From Adiantum capillus-veneris (taxonomy: Eukaryota > Streptophyta > Polypodiopsida > Polypodiales > Pteridaceae), in NCBI GenBank assembly GCA_014529385.2, contig CM043944.1, positions 55,347,768-55,411,767 of the forward strand: DNA of 64,000 nucleotides. The letters are read 5' to 3'. This document shows positions 46,046 through 59,030 of the stretch, piece after piece. Position 1 is the stretch's first letter; each line of letters begins with the position of its first letter. The position numbers and the translations under genes were made by a program. The notes below the pieces were generated by a model. That model worked only from the letters and a program-made list of their open reading frames with translations, ran no database searches and was not told where the DNA came from.

Positions 46046-48161
46046 TGAGTCTAACCTTTTATTCAATTATGGTTTTATGGGTAGTTTATTTTTTTGTAAA
46101 ATTATGTATGCAAGATCATGTGTACCCAGTTTTCGTAGTTTATGCAGCTTGAGACTGCAAAAAAGCAAGCTCTTTATGCAAATGTTATTGCATGACACCC
46201 TCGCTATACTCATTTCTAAGAGCCAAAAATTGGTGGCCACATAAAAGGCATAGGTACTAACATACCTAAAAGACCGGATTTCTAAAAAAACTAAAGAAAA
46301 TAGTACTTTCTGTGTGTAAGGAATTTCTTGGTTTGACCTGTCACGATCTATCACAACATTGTGATCTTAACATAGATTCTTATATAAGTCTCTTATCACT
46401 TACTTAATTTTGAAATAAACTTGCACATGCTTCAAGAGAATATTTGGAATTATTGGAGTTTTTTGCTCATTTCTTTAAATTATAGTAATTATCTTTGTGA
46501 AAATTCTAGCAAATCTTACATTACTATTTCTACACAAGATATCTATAGATGCAAGGCTAAATTCTCAAGATACTATGGTCATTTGATAGGTATAGTTATG
46601 AAAAAGGTGGTGACACAAAAAAAAACCATGCTTTAACAGTTGAATTTTGATAGATCTTCCTTGGAAATTTACATAGAATATCAATAAAAGAAATTCAACT
46701 ATTGTAAAAATTATAATATATAGACTAATTATTATTTTGAACACCTTGAGTGTCACACTTTTCACCTAGCTACCAAAAATCGATACACCTGATCTTGTAC
46801 ACACCTAAAATCAGTATCACGGGTTTCCAATAATTTGATCCAGCTATAAGAGTTTTCACCCAATCCCAAGAGTTATTTTGTTAATTTTTACCTTTGATTT
46901 ATAATAAAAAATAATGTTTTAAAGTTATTTTACTAATTATACCATTTAGTTTTTTGTTAAAAAATAATTTAGCGCACAGTGATTAGTGAAACTTATTATC
47001 TTACTAGAATATTTTTATCACAAATTTTGAATAGCGTTTTCTAAATTTCAAATTAACGCATAATTTTCAGCTTAGTTTACTAATTTCTCCTTTTACTTTT
47101 TGTTCAAAATAGAGATTTTTGAATCTAGTAATTATAAAAAACAATCAAATATTTAAAGATAATTAATACGAGTGGTTAGGAGTGTAAATCTTCTTTCGTA
47201 ATTACCCCATTTTTTGTTAAGTTATATATTTTAATTTTCAATTGATTATATCTTGAAAAACATACAATTTCTTCTCTAGTAAATACCACAATTAGAAAGA
47301 TAATTTTGATGTAATTTCTATAGCTTTTTTATAGTGTGCAGATGATTTGAAAAAGTAATGCATACTTATCTTAGATGATTTGATATATATTCTTTAAACT
47401 ACAGTCAAAATTAGGCAATCTTAGTCCTAATATAGGTTAGAAATCAGTAAAATAATTACTAATAATCAAAGATTTAGTATTCAATAGATTATCTATGTAC
47501 ATGAAGATAATTATCAATAGAGAGAGTCCTGATATCTTCCAAATAATAATATAATTAGAAAAAAAGACCTAAATTAATCTACTATATACTACTGTAATGG
47601 GATTAAAGTTAATTACATTGAGTAATTACCTAGAGTTTTTACTTTCTAGTGAATTTTGGGTAGACTCTCTCTAAGCTAGAGAGAGTCTACCCTCGTAAAT
47701 TCTCTCTAAGCTAGAAAGAATTTACGAGGGTCTTCAAGCCAGAGAGAAAATGTGGACTATTTGTTTTTGGCCAGAATATCACCCCTTGCCACCTGTCCAA
47801 TTTGATTGTCAAATCTCCTAAATTAAGTTCACTTTACTACTTCATCTGGAAATATCTCATCCATGTGATAAAATATCTGGTAGGCCTTGTGAAAAGCTCA
47901 TGTAATTTGATAATTGCCAAAGGTTTCCAATTTTATATACTTTATTAAAGTGATTGTGATATCTTTTGGCAAGGATTTAAGGGTCAATTTTGATCCGAAT
48001 TCGATTCAGATTTTTTTTGCTTGAAGTCAAATCCTGCTTAAAATTTTCAAAATTCCAAATACAACTAATTTTTGTGAAGTTTTTACGGATCTACAAATTT
48101 AGGACTCTTTAGTTAGCTTTGTATACCTTTTCTTTATTGCAAAAAAATGGGAACCTTATGA
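46046..48161 (-). repeat. AT-rich LTR-like sequence, second copy
   Basis: It aligns in the same orientation with 32728-35705 minus the copia fragment, from TGAGTCTAACCTTTTATT to GGAACCTTATG. It contains two adjacent copies of ctctaagctagagagagt-type text near 47660-47720. No retroelement coding sequence is attached, so it may be a solo LTR. It lies only 8 bases from the CACTA end. Confidence 0.62.
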
Positions 48162-48884
48162 TAACCTTATCATGCTAATGAAAGAGGCCTTGAAACACCA
48201 AAATTTTCCTCTTTGTCAACGTTTTTAAGATTATTGTTTTTTTATTAAAAGAAAATTCTAGTCTCGTAACTAAATTATGAAGCTCAATTTCTTGCTATGA
48301 TAAGGAGTTTTGAATACATACACCTTGAAATCTATGCAAAATCTTATTTTGATGAGAAGTTATATTCAATTTACGAAAATTTGTTGAAATTGCACTTAAG
48401 TTTTGTGGTTTCCATCTTAAAATTCATCATGATAGTCTTAATTTTATATTAGTTTTGGCCAGATTAAAATTTGGCTATGGTCTTCTCCTCATAATTGACC
48501 TAAGGTATGAACGTGACCTGTACATTTTTTTTCTAGTTGCACCAAATAATTATGACAAGGTGCTAGAAAAACAGGACACTCGAATGTCCAAGTACATAAC
48601 TATTGTTGAATATATGTTGTTGAAACTTGTTTATGTAAATTGTTTGTGTTTCTAAAATTAGTTCAGAGCTTAGTGGCACATAAAAGTTCATGTTGTTATA
48701 ACTTTAAGAGCTTCCAAGCACCGTTCCTGATTTTAACGCTTTCAATGTTTGTGCATCCTCTCACATGCGAGCAGCTCCACTTACTCATTTGGACATATGC
48801 TGCAACAAGCATTTATCTAATTCTACTACACAAGGGAAGGTTAATGGCATCTATAGATGGGACTTTATTTATCACATGTTGAAA
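48162..48884. other. Interval without recognised features
   Basis: AT-rich; open frames of about 60-80 codons match nothing known to me. Confidence 0.5.
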
Positions 48885-49803
48885 ACAAATAGACATCCTT
48901 TATATAACCACATTGAGCATATCCTCCAATTATTGCCTTCCCCCACATGACATTCTTGGCACGAAGCTCATCATAAACTTGTTGTGATTCCATCGATTTG
49001 AACTACACATCAATCAATGGACCATCAAGCAAGACTCTTTTCCAACAACCCCTATCTAGCCCTTCATCATGGATTCAACCATCCATGTTAGTGTCTTGTA
49101 TAAGTCCATAGCCCTTTAAGGTGCAAGAAAAGGTGATGGAATTGAGAGGAAGGCCTTCGATTTGTATCTGCTAAAAATAGGCCAGAGCTACTTTTGTATT
49201 TCCATTTAGAGCATATCCTACAATTATTGCATTCCAATATACAACATTCTAGAATGGGAAGCTCAATCATGAACTTTCTATGCTTCTTTGAGGATGCCAC
49301 ATTTAGTGTACATACCGACCAAAGTGCTGCCAAGCAAGACATGTTTCTCCAACAACCCTTGAACAACATCTCCTTGTGGGCTCTCTCATCTCTCTGAATC
49401 ACTTGCATAATTCCATAGTTCTTCAAGGTGCAATCATAGGTGAATGCATCTAAGGAAAGGCCTTCAGTTTGCATCTGTTGAAATAGGACACAACTTCTTT
49501 ACCATGGCAGTGGTGAGAATATGTTGCAAATGGTGTATTGCAAGATACATTAATAATAAACAATTATTTGTGTTTTTGTGAGGGCAACACATTTGGCATA
49601 CATACTGACCAATGTGTTCCCAAGAACCTGCTTTTGGGAATCTCATCTTGTATCCCACTGACCTTGTACATACTAACCAATGTGTTCCCAAGAATCCTTG
49701 CATTGAGTTGCACTCTCTCCTTCATTGCTGCCTTCTTTTTTTCCCATTGTCTCCAACTTGTGTACATATTAAACACTAGAATTATGCCTAGTAGATGATA
49801 CAC
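48885..49803 (-). pseudogene. PPR protein pseudogene fragment
   Basis: Minus-strand pieces in three frames show pentatricopeptide wording: LNARILGNTLVSMYKVSGIQ (about 49700), MQTEGLSLDAFTYDCTLKNY (49474 on), ERAHKEMLFKG, and further on FSCTLKGYGLIQ and AKNVMWGKAIIGGYAQCG (about 49150-48900). The spacing fits plant P-L-S class PPR repeats, which bind organelle RNA in mitochondria or plastids. Frameshifts and stops break every repeat, and neither a transit peptide nor a C-terminal E/DYW domain is seen. An old, partial gene copy. Confidence 0.72.
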
Positions 49804-50447
49804 ATCACTAGACCATACACATTACTAGATGCACCCATGGACTAGCTCATCTATTTGTTCCATTTAAACATGAGGTACATACCACAATCTCATACACGTG
49901 GATTTCAATCAACACTTAAGGTCCCTTATTGGCCTACATGTAACACCCTCTACATAACTACCACTACACGTTCATTCCTATCCAAAACCATGGGCCCTTG
50001 GATGCTTTGCTTTGCAAGAGCAAAACTCTTCTTGTATCTCAAGATTCCCTTCTCCATAGCATGCGTTATTTTGGTATCAAGATTTTGGCACATGCACATC
50101 CCTTGCATGATTTCTAGCTCCGCTTTCCACTTGTGACAAGATCCTCAATAAAATGACAGTCATCGTTGTTGTTGAAAATAGTGCAAAACTCGCCTTGCGC
50201 CTATTGGTATTAGGCAATCAATTTACTCCAATAGATTACATGAAGAACACGAATCTCATAACAAACATCCTCACTATCAATAATCACTAGCCTAATCCAA
50301 TGGATTGATGCTCAAGATCAGTGCATGGCTCGTGAGCTTCTCCTCTTCTGTGCCCTATTGCTTGGACTCTATTATTAGCCCATGGATCATGATCGCAAAA
50401 GCAATGGCTAACAGTCGCATAAGCTCAAGAGTGATGATAACGCACGT
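49804..50447. other. Interval without recognised features
   Basis: No supported gene or repeat. Confidence 0.5.
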
Positions 50448-50464
50448 GTGTGTGTGTGTGTGTG

Positions 50465-50542
<78 letters not shown>
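50448..50542. repeat. (GT)n-(GA)n compound microsatellite
   Basis: About 55 bases of GT repeat joined to about 40 bases of GA repeat. Confidence 0.97.
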
Positions 50543-50546
<4 letters not shown>

Positions 50547-53384
50547 GGCCACTTTTTTTTTGTGATTCGTGATGTGTAACTTTAAATTCCTCTCAAACCT
50601 TCTCTTGTTGATACTTTTGAAGCCATGATGGACAAAAGAGACTCAGGAAAATCTTTCAATATTCAATATTTTCTCTCTAGGAAATTTAGAGCATTTCTTT
50701 TGATGCATGTTGAGGTGGAAGCGCTTAGAGGACCCATAAGAGACCCCAAGATTCTTCTAATGTGGCCCTCTCCTCGAACAAACCTTGTCCCAATGCAAAC
50801 AATGCCAAACCCCCATCATTGGTAGTAAATATGGCAAATGAATGCTCCCTCAATGTGAAACAATATCCTATCCTGCAGACAACTCTTCGAAGGGCGCCCG
50901 ATGTTGATGAACTAACGCTATAGTTGACAGGAACTAGCATGCACTTGGGTTTGGTGGCCTCATCACATGCGTCACGTAGAGGATTGCCACAAAATTACTG
51001 CTTACCCCCTTGTCTCCCAACACGCAGTGGCAGCTCATGCATGCCATAGCCACCAAGGGAGAGAGATTTGTCTCTCTATTTTGATGTTTTATGAGACGTT
51101 CATTTACAATACATATATACCTTGAGAAACCCATCTTATTTTTTTTCTAAACCCTAAATCTTTAGATGGAATCTGATGAGATGCCACCTAATGCAAATGA
51201 AGAAGAGCCAAAAATAAGTGGGTTATACTCTTCTCCATATTCTTTGCATCCACCTTTGTTTCATTTTGATGTATGTATTTTGTTTTTTCTAATCCCTTCT
51301 TTAATTTCTCATATATTCCCTTAGAATGCCATTCTCACACCTTTTTTTCTCATACTCAGTGGAGATGTTGTATTAGCATGTCTTCAGGGGACAACGTTTG
51401 CCAAAGGGTGGCTATATAATTCACAAAGAGGAGACCCTCAACTTTCCTTATCTAGTCGCTTCTATCGAAGAAGATCCGCGGTGTGTTCTCCCCTAGAGGG
51501 CATAGCCTATCAAGTCGACGCCACCTAGAGGATGCTCACATTGTTCAGCTACTCTATATCCTTTTCAAAATATAAAGCTAAGTGCTTTCACGCACGATAT
51601 CATTGAATTGCCTCTTCCAAGCAGATGCAAATGTGAGCTACCCTACTTAAATACACTAAAATATCATAAAGATTACACGTTCTAGGCACGTGTCTAAACG
51701 GTATTAATAAAACCCCTCTACGAATAGGGCATTTTTTCCAAAATTTAATAAAAAATCAATTGTGTATTTTACTAGTTTTTTTGGCATCTAAGAAGAAGGC
51801 CCTAGTGAACTCTTAGAGAACTTTCATAGGTTACTACTATAACATTAAGAAGGGTTTTTTTTTTTTTTTTTGTCCATACTCACAAGTGTGAGTGGAGAGA
51901 ATTTTTATTAACTTGAAAAGAATACAATCGCCCTCAAGCACTACATGTACCTTGAGGTGGCTACGATTCCATAAGGGGCTTGCACACAACGACAACCGGA
52001 CGAAACCGAAGCAAGTCTGTCCTTGAATAAGGGTTTCTTTTATAATATAACTTTGGAGGAATCGTACCTTTTCCGACACTCACAGTGTGCCATATACTAT
52101 CCTTTCATGCAATCACATTGTGCCATACACTTCGTGAATCCCCTCCTATACAAGTACAACATAATATTCTCACAAAATAATACAAAAGGACTTGCCAAAA
52201 AATATAGAGAAACGTAAAGGAGAGAGCTTTGTGTTGCATCATCAACAAAGACAATGGATGTATTAACGAGCTTGCCTTTATTCTTATACCAAGATTCCAG
52301 GTAAAGGTGCTATAATCAGCAGATGTAGGTCATGTGTATACCTTTTCCATGCAACGTTCTAGAGAGCACCGCCCAGCAAAATAAAAATGGGCTAGAGCCA
52401 ATGGCCATTCGATACTCAGAATTGATTCTCTTCGTTTAAATCAGCATTGTGCCCTTCAAAAAGTTTAATTTCAATAGCTACATACACCATGAATCTGTTA
52501 TTAGTATACAGGCCGGGGCCTATATCCCCATGTTCAAAAAATGATTACACATTACAGATGCCTTTTGGAATGCTTTCTAAGGTCATTCGCAAAGCTTTAT
52601 AAACCACTTTTAATTAACAGTGCCCGTTGTGAAATAGTCTCTCCCTCGTTCACCTTGTGCCATTTGTGGATGAGCAGAGGCCTTTTATAGACTTATCTAG
52701 AAGGACAATGCTGGCACTGGGACTTCTTAGGTACCAACACCAAAGAAGGGCAAGAAGAAGCGGGTCGAGTGAAAGGATTCTATTTAGTATCTCTACATTA
52801 AGATAAAGAGTATGTATACTAGTCATTGGAGGTGTTGATTGGAGGTGCTTTCAATCACAATTTTCAAGATTTTGCTGGCAACATGATGGAATATTAAATG
52901 AGAGTTTGAATGCAAATGGTCTTTTGCAATGACCCAAAAGTAGCAATTAGATAGTAAGCATGACAATAGCAATGTATTCGTGTAGTGGTGACAAAAGTGT
53001 ACTTAGATAGAGCACTAATAAAGCTCATCCAAGTCCGGTACCTCGGGGTGGCACAAGAGGGACGTACATTTGCTCGTCTTTACGTATGAGAAATCTTGTT
53101 ACATCCATTAGAGCTTCGCTAGTTTAGTGCCTGGTTTTTTAGCATGGATGGCCAATAGCCTGTTACCAACTCTTTACCTAGAAAATTAATTGTCCCTCAT
53201 CACCTACTGAAGCCGGTGGCCCCTCTACCCTTGGACTCTTCACAGTTGTCTGAACAAGTTGTACCTGTCGAACTGTGAATCCAAGTTCGAGTGAAAATAT
53301 TGGCAATGGTCTAAGAGTAGACATTTCCTTCAAACGCAAACCAAAAAAGTATAGTTTACACTTATGTATTCAAGGGATTGGTTC
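50543..53384. other. Long interval without recognised genes
   Basis: No frame longer than about 80 codons has a recognisable motif. A T run lies at about 51854-51871. Nothing else can be supported. Confidence 0.5.
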
Positions 53385-53705
53385 TCTCCACTTAACAAGC
53401 AGTGGGGAAAGCACTGATCCCAGTCAAGATGGGAGACGATCGTGAAGAAAATTTGGTACCCACATTGGCTGCATGAGATGAAGGTTTTCTTATGGAAGGT
53501 TTTATGGGGAGGCCTAGTGACTGGAGTGAAGGTGTTTACTAGGGGTATTGTCTGGATAGATGCTCACAATGCACGACAACTAGTGAAGACTTGGAAAATA
53601 AGTTTCTTCAAGAATGATCTCTTCTCGAGAGGGAAGTTGTTCAAGAACCAAGCGATGCTTATTGCCACTCAAATCGTGAGATTTTGTTACTTTAAACATA
53701 TTTGA
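53385..53705 (+). pseudogene. LINE-type reverse transcriptase C-terminal fragment (zf-RVT-like)
   Basis: The frame at 53442 reads KKIWYPHWLHEMKVFLWKVL and then GLVTGVKVFTRGI. This is the pattern of the zinc-binding region after plant LINE reverse transcriptase (K..FLW..L...L.T...L..RG). In a shifted frame after 53560 the text CSQCTTTSEDLENKFLQE gives the expected C..C and acidic positions, so one indel separates the parts. No endonuclease or polymerase core is present. A short old remnant. Confidence 0.5.
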
Positions 53706-55340
53706 AAGGCAAGAAACCATGTGATCTCCGGGATTAATAACTAAGTTCACGGAGATAATACAATAAAGTGAGATCGAGGGACGTGATCATCGCCATTGGG
53801 AAACTGACAAACTCTAATGAGTGGAGCAAAGGCTTGTGCACCACATAGACATACTTCCATGGGTAAAAGCGTGGGCTCATTCATTGTGAGGGGGTGGCTC
53901 CCTTGTCAACCGATGTAACTTCGACCCTTTGAAGTTGTCATCGCTCGTCATGAGCATGCCAGGACTTTGTAATTGTAAATCTTTAGCTTAAGCACGGCCA
54001 TAAAAGGTTCTTCCTTTCACATAACTTTGGGGATAGGCAATAGTTGCAACTTTGCAAGAGGCCAACTCCTTAGCAAATCGTAGGAAAAGGTGGTAACTCA
54101 CATTAATCCAATGCCAAATAAAAAATAAAAAAATATGGAAAATGTTAAAAACATTTAAATTGAGTAAATTTACCTCTATATTCCCAATATTTACAATCAT
54201 TAGAATTAGTAGAACTATTTTTAGAATTATTTTTTCAGCCTTGCTTTGGCCTAATGAAATAGAGGGATAATATGGTGATCGAGAAAAATGTGTCTCAGCT
54301 TACAGTCGTGCTGCTTGAAGATTCAATAGAGGGCTGGAATTATTCTCACTAAAACTCGCAAAAAAAATGAAGAATGTGAACAAACTGCTCAAGTTTTTAC
54401 TATTTTTCTTTTTTTAAAAGTTTTAAAAGGGAAATTGTGGAAGGCACTGCTCGAGAAAAATCATTGTCTTGGCCTTGTTTTGTAGGTCATACCAGCGGGC
54501 GACAACTAGGGATTCGTGCCAAAAAAGTAAGGCATTTATCGGGATTTATAATTAATGCCTCAAATTTGAACCGAAAAATGAAGGTCCAATATTGAAAGTA
54601 TAGGTGAAATTTACACTACAAAAACGAGTTATATGTGCAATTATTGATTTTTCTTGAACATCAAGCTAATAACATGGTGTTGCCTCAAGTGCATCTAAGC
54701 CATGCTTTGCATGATAAAGGGAATGATCCTTAGATTTGTAAATAGTGCCACTTGTGGAGCCAGCTTTCTTTCTGCCCCCCTGTTTAGATGTAGAGCCACC
54801 TTTCCATTTCACCAATGTTTATCGCCATTTTTAGTGGGCCGCGTTCACCGAATGCTTATCACCATTTTTAGTGGGCCGCAGCCCATAGTGACCGGTGTAA
54901 TCGTCATCTTGTTAATAAACAATGAAGAAAACCTCTTCAATTATGTGCAAATGCTCATAAATTCTAATCCCTTTCAAAGATCTACATCAAATTCCTTTTC
55001 CTAGTAACGAGTTTTGATTTGCTAGTTGGGATTGAGACACACTTTTTGCCACTAGTCCACAAATGAAATGATTTGACTCACCAAGAAAGGCACATGAGCT
55101 CATGAAAAGCAATAGGAGAAGATGATACTCCCTCAACTTTTTGAGGAAAGAGAGAGAGGGACCCTAGCCACCAGAATAATAATGAAGGGCTTTTGTGTAG
55201 TATTATTTGGTTGAGCTTTCTAAACATAGTGTATTGAGTAGGACTTGTGGGACTGTCCAGATTTTGGGGTCCCTCGGTGACACAAATTTCAAAGATTTAT
55301 AGAGATTGCGGTAGACTGCAGTGTGCAAGCTCCTCGCATG
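53706..55340. other. Interval upstream of the FPF1-like gene
   Basis: No supported gene. A near-direct repeat of gtttatcgccatttttagtgggccg occurs twice around 54818-54880 (the second reads gcttatcaccatttttagtggg). Confidence 0.5.
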
Positions 55341-55348
55341 TATAAAAG
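55341..55348 (+). promoter_or_regulatory. Candidate TATA box of the FPF1-like gene
   Basis: TATAAAAG lies 431 bases before the ATG. It would place transcription start near 55370 and give a roughly 400-base leader. Sequence-only guess. Confidence 0.4.
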
Positions 55349-55440
55349 GAGTTGAGCAACTTCATGAAAGCATAATTCGGGTTCTGCGATCACATTGCAA
55401 ACACATTGTGAGAAATTATGATCACAAAAGCAGCATGCTT

Positions 55441-55609
55441 AGCATTAATCACTAATGTAGCTCTTTGCATTTCAAATTAGCATACATTAATCCTACTATT
55501 GGTTGTATTGAGCATTAGTTTACATAGCATTAATCACTCATTTAGCTCTTTGCATTTCAAATTAGCATACATTAATCCTACTATTGGTTGTGATATTGAG
55601 CATTAGTTT
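55441..55609 (+). repeat. 85-bp tandem duplication upstream of the FPF1-like gene
   Basis: Bases 55441-55525 and 55526-55609 are near-identical direct copies starting agcattaatcact. They lie in the presumed leader or promoter of the gene at 55779. The few differences are single bases and a 3-base insertion. Confidence 0.93.
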
Positions 55610-55778
55610 TACATTAATTGGTCATATAAATCATTAAGCTAGTTGATTTTAGCATATCAAGGATATCAATTATAGCTCAACAATCACATCTAGAGCTCTC
55701 TTTAGTGTGCTTAATCCACATATTTTCTCAAGGGAGTGTCACAAACTCAATTAGCGGATCATCGATATAAGTTTTTAA

Positions 55779-56093
55779 ATGGGTGGAGTGTGGTACTTTG
55801 GGAATGATGGGGTTGCAAGATTGGTGAGCGAGGAGGCAGGGGAGAGAGGGAAAGTGTTGGTGTATCATCCTACAAATGAGGCTATACGGTCCTATGCAGA
55901 GCTACAACAAAAATTGGCTTTGCTAGGGTGGAGGCGCTACCCAAATGAGCAACCAGGGACACTCCAATTCCACAAGGGCCCCTCCTCCAACCACCTTATA
56001 ACATTGCCCTCCGATTTTCGTTGCTTTCGCATGCGCCACATGCTCGACATCATCATGAAGAATCGTGACTACTTTGTCATCCGGGATGCATAA
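55779..56093 (+). CDS. FPF1-like protein (flowering-promoting factor 1 family)
   Basis: A single-exon frame of 104 residues from ATG 55779 to TAA. It has the family pattern from end to end: MGGVWYFGNDGVARLV at the N-terminus, KVLVYHPTNEAIRSYAELQQ in the middle, LGWRRY, a LQFHK block, LITLPSDFRCFRMRHMLDII and a VIRDA end. FPF1-like proteins are small plant proteins of about 110 residues, usually intronless. In angiosperms they promote flowering and affect growth and gibberellin responses; their biochemical activity is unknown. The complete frame and coding-like base use make this the best-supported host gene here. A candidate TATA box (55341) and an AATAAA signal (56547) flank it. No relative lies nearby. 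Confidence 0.93.
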   Translation: MGGVWYFGNDGVARLVSEEAGERGKVLVYHPTNEAIRSYAELQQKLALLGWRRYPNEQPGTLQFHKGPSSNHLITLPSDFRCFRMRHMLDIIMKNRDYFVIRDA

Positions 56094-56546
56094 TATCACA
56101 AGCTATATTACCATTATCTTGATGAAGCTTGCTTTGTTTTCCTTCTAGTAAAAGCTCAAAGCCTAGTGGATTAAAGTAGTGGGTCCGATTTAGAACAAAG
56201 TGAGATTTGGGTGACATGGAATGATAAACTTTTGACCCAAATCCATGTCGAGATGACTATGGCATTGTTGGTGTACAAACCAACTATATTTTAAGTTCAA
56301 CAGAGGCCCGCCGCCCATGGCTCCCACTCCAATAATATGAATCATGATCCTTTGAGAATAGGTTGAGCACGAGTTGATTGATAGCCAACATACCAAAAAC
56401 CACGGACGGACTTCTTCACTAAATGCCAACATGTTACATCAACGTTAGAACTACATCAACATGTTACATCCACGTTAATTCAAATGGGTACCATGTGGCA
56501 TGATCCCATTGGCTCCTTTGAAGCGGCGCTACAGCATAAGTTTATT

Positions 56547-56552
56547 AATAAA
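56547..56552 (+). terminator. Candidate polyadenylation signal of the FPF1-like gene
   Basis: AATAAA about 450 bases after the stop, the first perfect match downstream. Plant poly(A) signals are loose, so this is tentative. Confidence 0.3.
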
Positions 56553-56650
56553 ATTTCTTATTTTCTTGCATTCTCATCAATTGAACGTGAGAGGGCTGCA
56601 TCATTCTCATAAAGCTCTTGCACGCCTTCTCTTACACTGGTATTAAACAC

Positions 56651-56672
56651 AAAAAAAAAAAAAAAAAAACCC
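56651..56672. repeat. Poly(A) run of about 22
   Basis: An uninterrupted A tract, not clearly linked to a retrocopy. Confidence 0.85.
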
Positions 56673-56712
56673 ACCTACGGGCTGGAACACTTCAGCATCA
56701 CGCATAGTAAGT

Positions 56713-56713
<1 letters not shown>

Positions 56714-56759
<46 letters not shown>

Positions 56760-56880
56760 ACAGTGGTATCGTCTGTCTCTCGATTTGCGAGTGGCTCAAC
56801 CTCGAGCTCTTGGTAGGGCTCTCTCTCTCTCTCTCTCTCTCTCCCTCTCTCTCTCTCCCCCTCTCTCTCTCTCTATACAT

Positions 56881-56907
<27 letters not shown>
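56714..56907. repeat. Two (CT)n tracts followed by (AC)n and (AT)n
   Basis: CT runs at 56714-56757 and 56820-56872, then AC (about 56879-56897) and AT (about 56898-56914). Confidence 0.93.
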
Positions 56908-56914
<7 letters not shown>

Positions 56915-57024
56915 GTGCACGCTAGTCGAGGGTGAGGAAAGACAACATGCTCACACAATCGTATGTGCGCACATCCAATGTAGATGATGTAGTACATATT
57001 CAGGTTGAAACTTGAACGTATATT

Positions 57025-57115
57025 GTTGGCCTGTGCAACTTCCAGCAACAGGCAGGAATCTTGACTCCGGAGCTCTGCCTGTGCAACTTCCAGCGAAACA
57101 GGCACGAATCTTGTG
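57025..57115. repeat. Two tandem copies of about 50 bp
   Basis: gcctgtgcaacttccagc followed by aacaggca and gaatcttg occurs twice (about 57030 and 57079), separated by actccggagctct. Confidence 0.85.
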
Positions 57116-57167
57116 TGTCTCTGTGTGTGTGTGAGCTAGCTACGTCACACGTAAAGTTTGCACGCGC

Positions 57168-57176
57168 ACACACACA

Positions 57177-57229
<53 letters not shown>
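57168..57229. repeat. (CA)n microsatellite
   Basis: About 60 bases of CA repeat with CG interruptions at the left end. Confidence 0.95.
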
Positions 57230-58988
57230 CTTTGGATGAAATGCAACAGCGGCAGAAGCAGCTAATGGCGGAGAAGGTTCAAGGAGTGGCACAATAGGAG
57301 TGTAGGGACAGCAGGGAAGGAAGTGAACAAAAACATGAGGGGCATAAATAACTACCCCCCCTCGCCGTGCAAGTAGGTAGTGGGCTCTCGCACGTCAAGG
57401 CAGGTGGTCACTGGTGATCTCGAAGTATCTCCCCTCTTGCAACTGAAGGGAGCTCCCGCAAGTCGAGGGGAAGCTTGCCAGCATGCATTGTCTGAGCACT
57501 GACCTGTGCCTGCCACTGCCACGTTGGCCAAAAGGAAGAGGAAGGGTAACAGGTTAATAGAAAGGAGCCGACATATTCATCCACGTGGAGGTTGACCTTG
57601 TCTTTTTAATATAGATATAAGATATAAGATAGAATTGGAAAGACTATTTTGGATATGTGGCTACACACACAAATGAAGAGAGACTTTAACTTAGGGAGTG
57701 CATTACGTAATCATGTTAATGTATCACGTGGATTCGATAAGAGGGGTTTTAAAATGCAAAAAATTTAGGCAATTTAAGATAGATACATTAAAATAAAGGG
57801 GTTTTATGTTCAATTTTGATTTTTTTAAAAAAAATAAGGGATCATTTTATTCATTCGAACATGTTAAAAGAGAGGTTTTTTTAATACCCCGCAAACACAC
57901 GTTATCTAGGGGGGTGTTGAATAGTGAACCCTGCGAGGACTATAAAGTTGCTTATATCTCAAGCATATTTCAAGTGAAAAGTTTATTTGTGCACATTTCC
58001 AACTACTCTTTTTTTATTAGTGCAACTACTCACAACTAGGACCCTTCACACCATCTAGCGTTAATGTAATGTGACCCTTATTCACATGTTCTCGTACTAT
58101 TAGACCCACACGAGGAGGGGTAGCTGTGTTCGAGCTACCCCCTCCTCCATCCCGATTCCACCCATTTTGCATGTGCATGAGCTATACTCACATCAAATGT
58201 CTAATTATCAACTTCTTATCCCTTACCCCCTCCCATGTGGGGGGCAACCTTGTACACCTACTTTGCCATATTCGCCTTTCTCGTCTCTTGCCTTGGATAG
58301 GCTTGGAATACATTGGCCTCCACTTTTGGTTTGAAGGTGTCGTCATGTGCCACACATTAGCCACGTCCTTCATATTGACATATTTCCATGTATCATCTCT
58401 GGTATTTGTTTCTCTTAGCAGTCACCTACAATATACTTACCTATTATGTGGGTCGAACATTACTATACTTTTTCCTATAAATCTTTAATTTTTTTAAAAA
58501 ATCACAATGGTAAGTGAATTATATTAACAATTAAACATAAAAATTATGAGAACCCTTCCTATATACCACAATCTTACTTCGTAAAATATGCAAACATTTC
58601 ATATTCTAAGAGATCTTCCAAGTTCTTGAAGGCAAGAATTGGTGAGTGATGGGATGAAGCAGAGATGGTGTGAGTGTCAGGGTCTCGATGATCTTAGAGT
58701 GTGTTTGTGAGACTGTCTTGAGATCTGCTAGGCGCACTTGGTTTGAGCCATATTGCATCATAGCATTTTGCATTCAAAGTATTTACTTGGTAAGCCTAAT
58801 GAGTTTTTTTTGCAAGGTTTGCAATATTTTAATGACGTTAGTTGGCAAGGCCTTGCCAACTATTTGGCGCCATAATTTTCATAGGTGCACAATTTTTGTT
58901 GGCTGTATGCTTTTTGTGCACGCTTAATATAGCCTTATTTTGTGCCCCCCTTTATTTTTCTAAAGCTTCCTGATTAGAGCTTGCTCTT
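57230..58988. other. Interval without recognised genes
   Basis: Frames such as 58126-58488 (hydrophobic, 120 codons) have no recognisable motif. Nothing else seen. Confidence 0.5.
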
Positions 58989-59030
58989 GGGCTTTACTTG
59001 GTCAGCATTTTGGTTGACCAAGTAAAGCCC
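58989..59030. repeat. Perfect 16-bp hairpin with flanking partial repeat
   Basis: GGGCTTTACTTGGTCA (58989-59004) and its exact complement (59015-59030) flank a 10-base loop. Part of the arm sequence recurs at 59050-59090 (ttacttggtcaa ... gctgacca). Confidence 0.92.

Noticed and set aside
58126-58488. 120-codon hydrophobic frame
   Set aside because: No motif, biased composition and no supporting signals; treated as chance.
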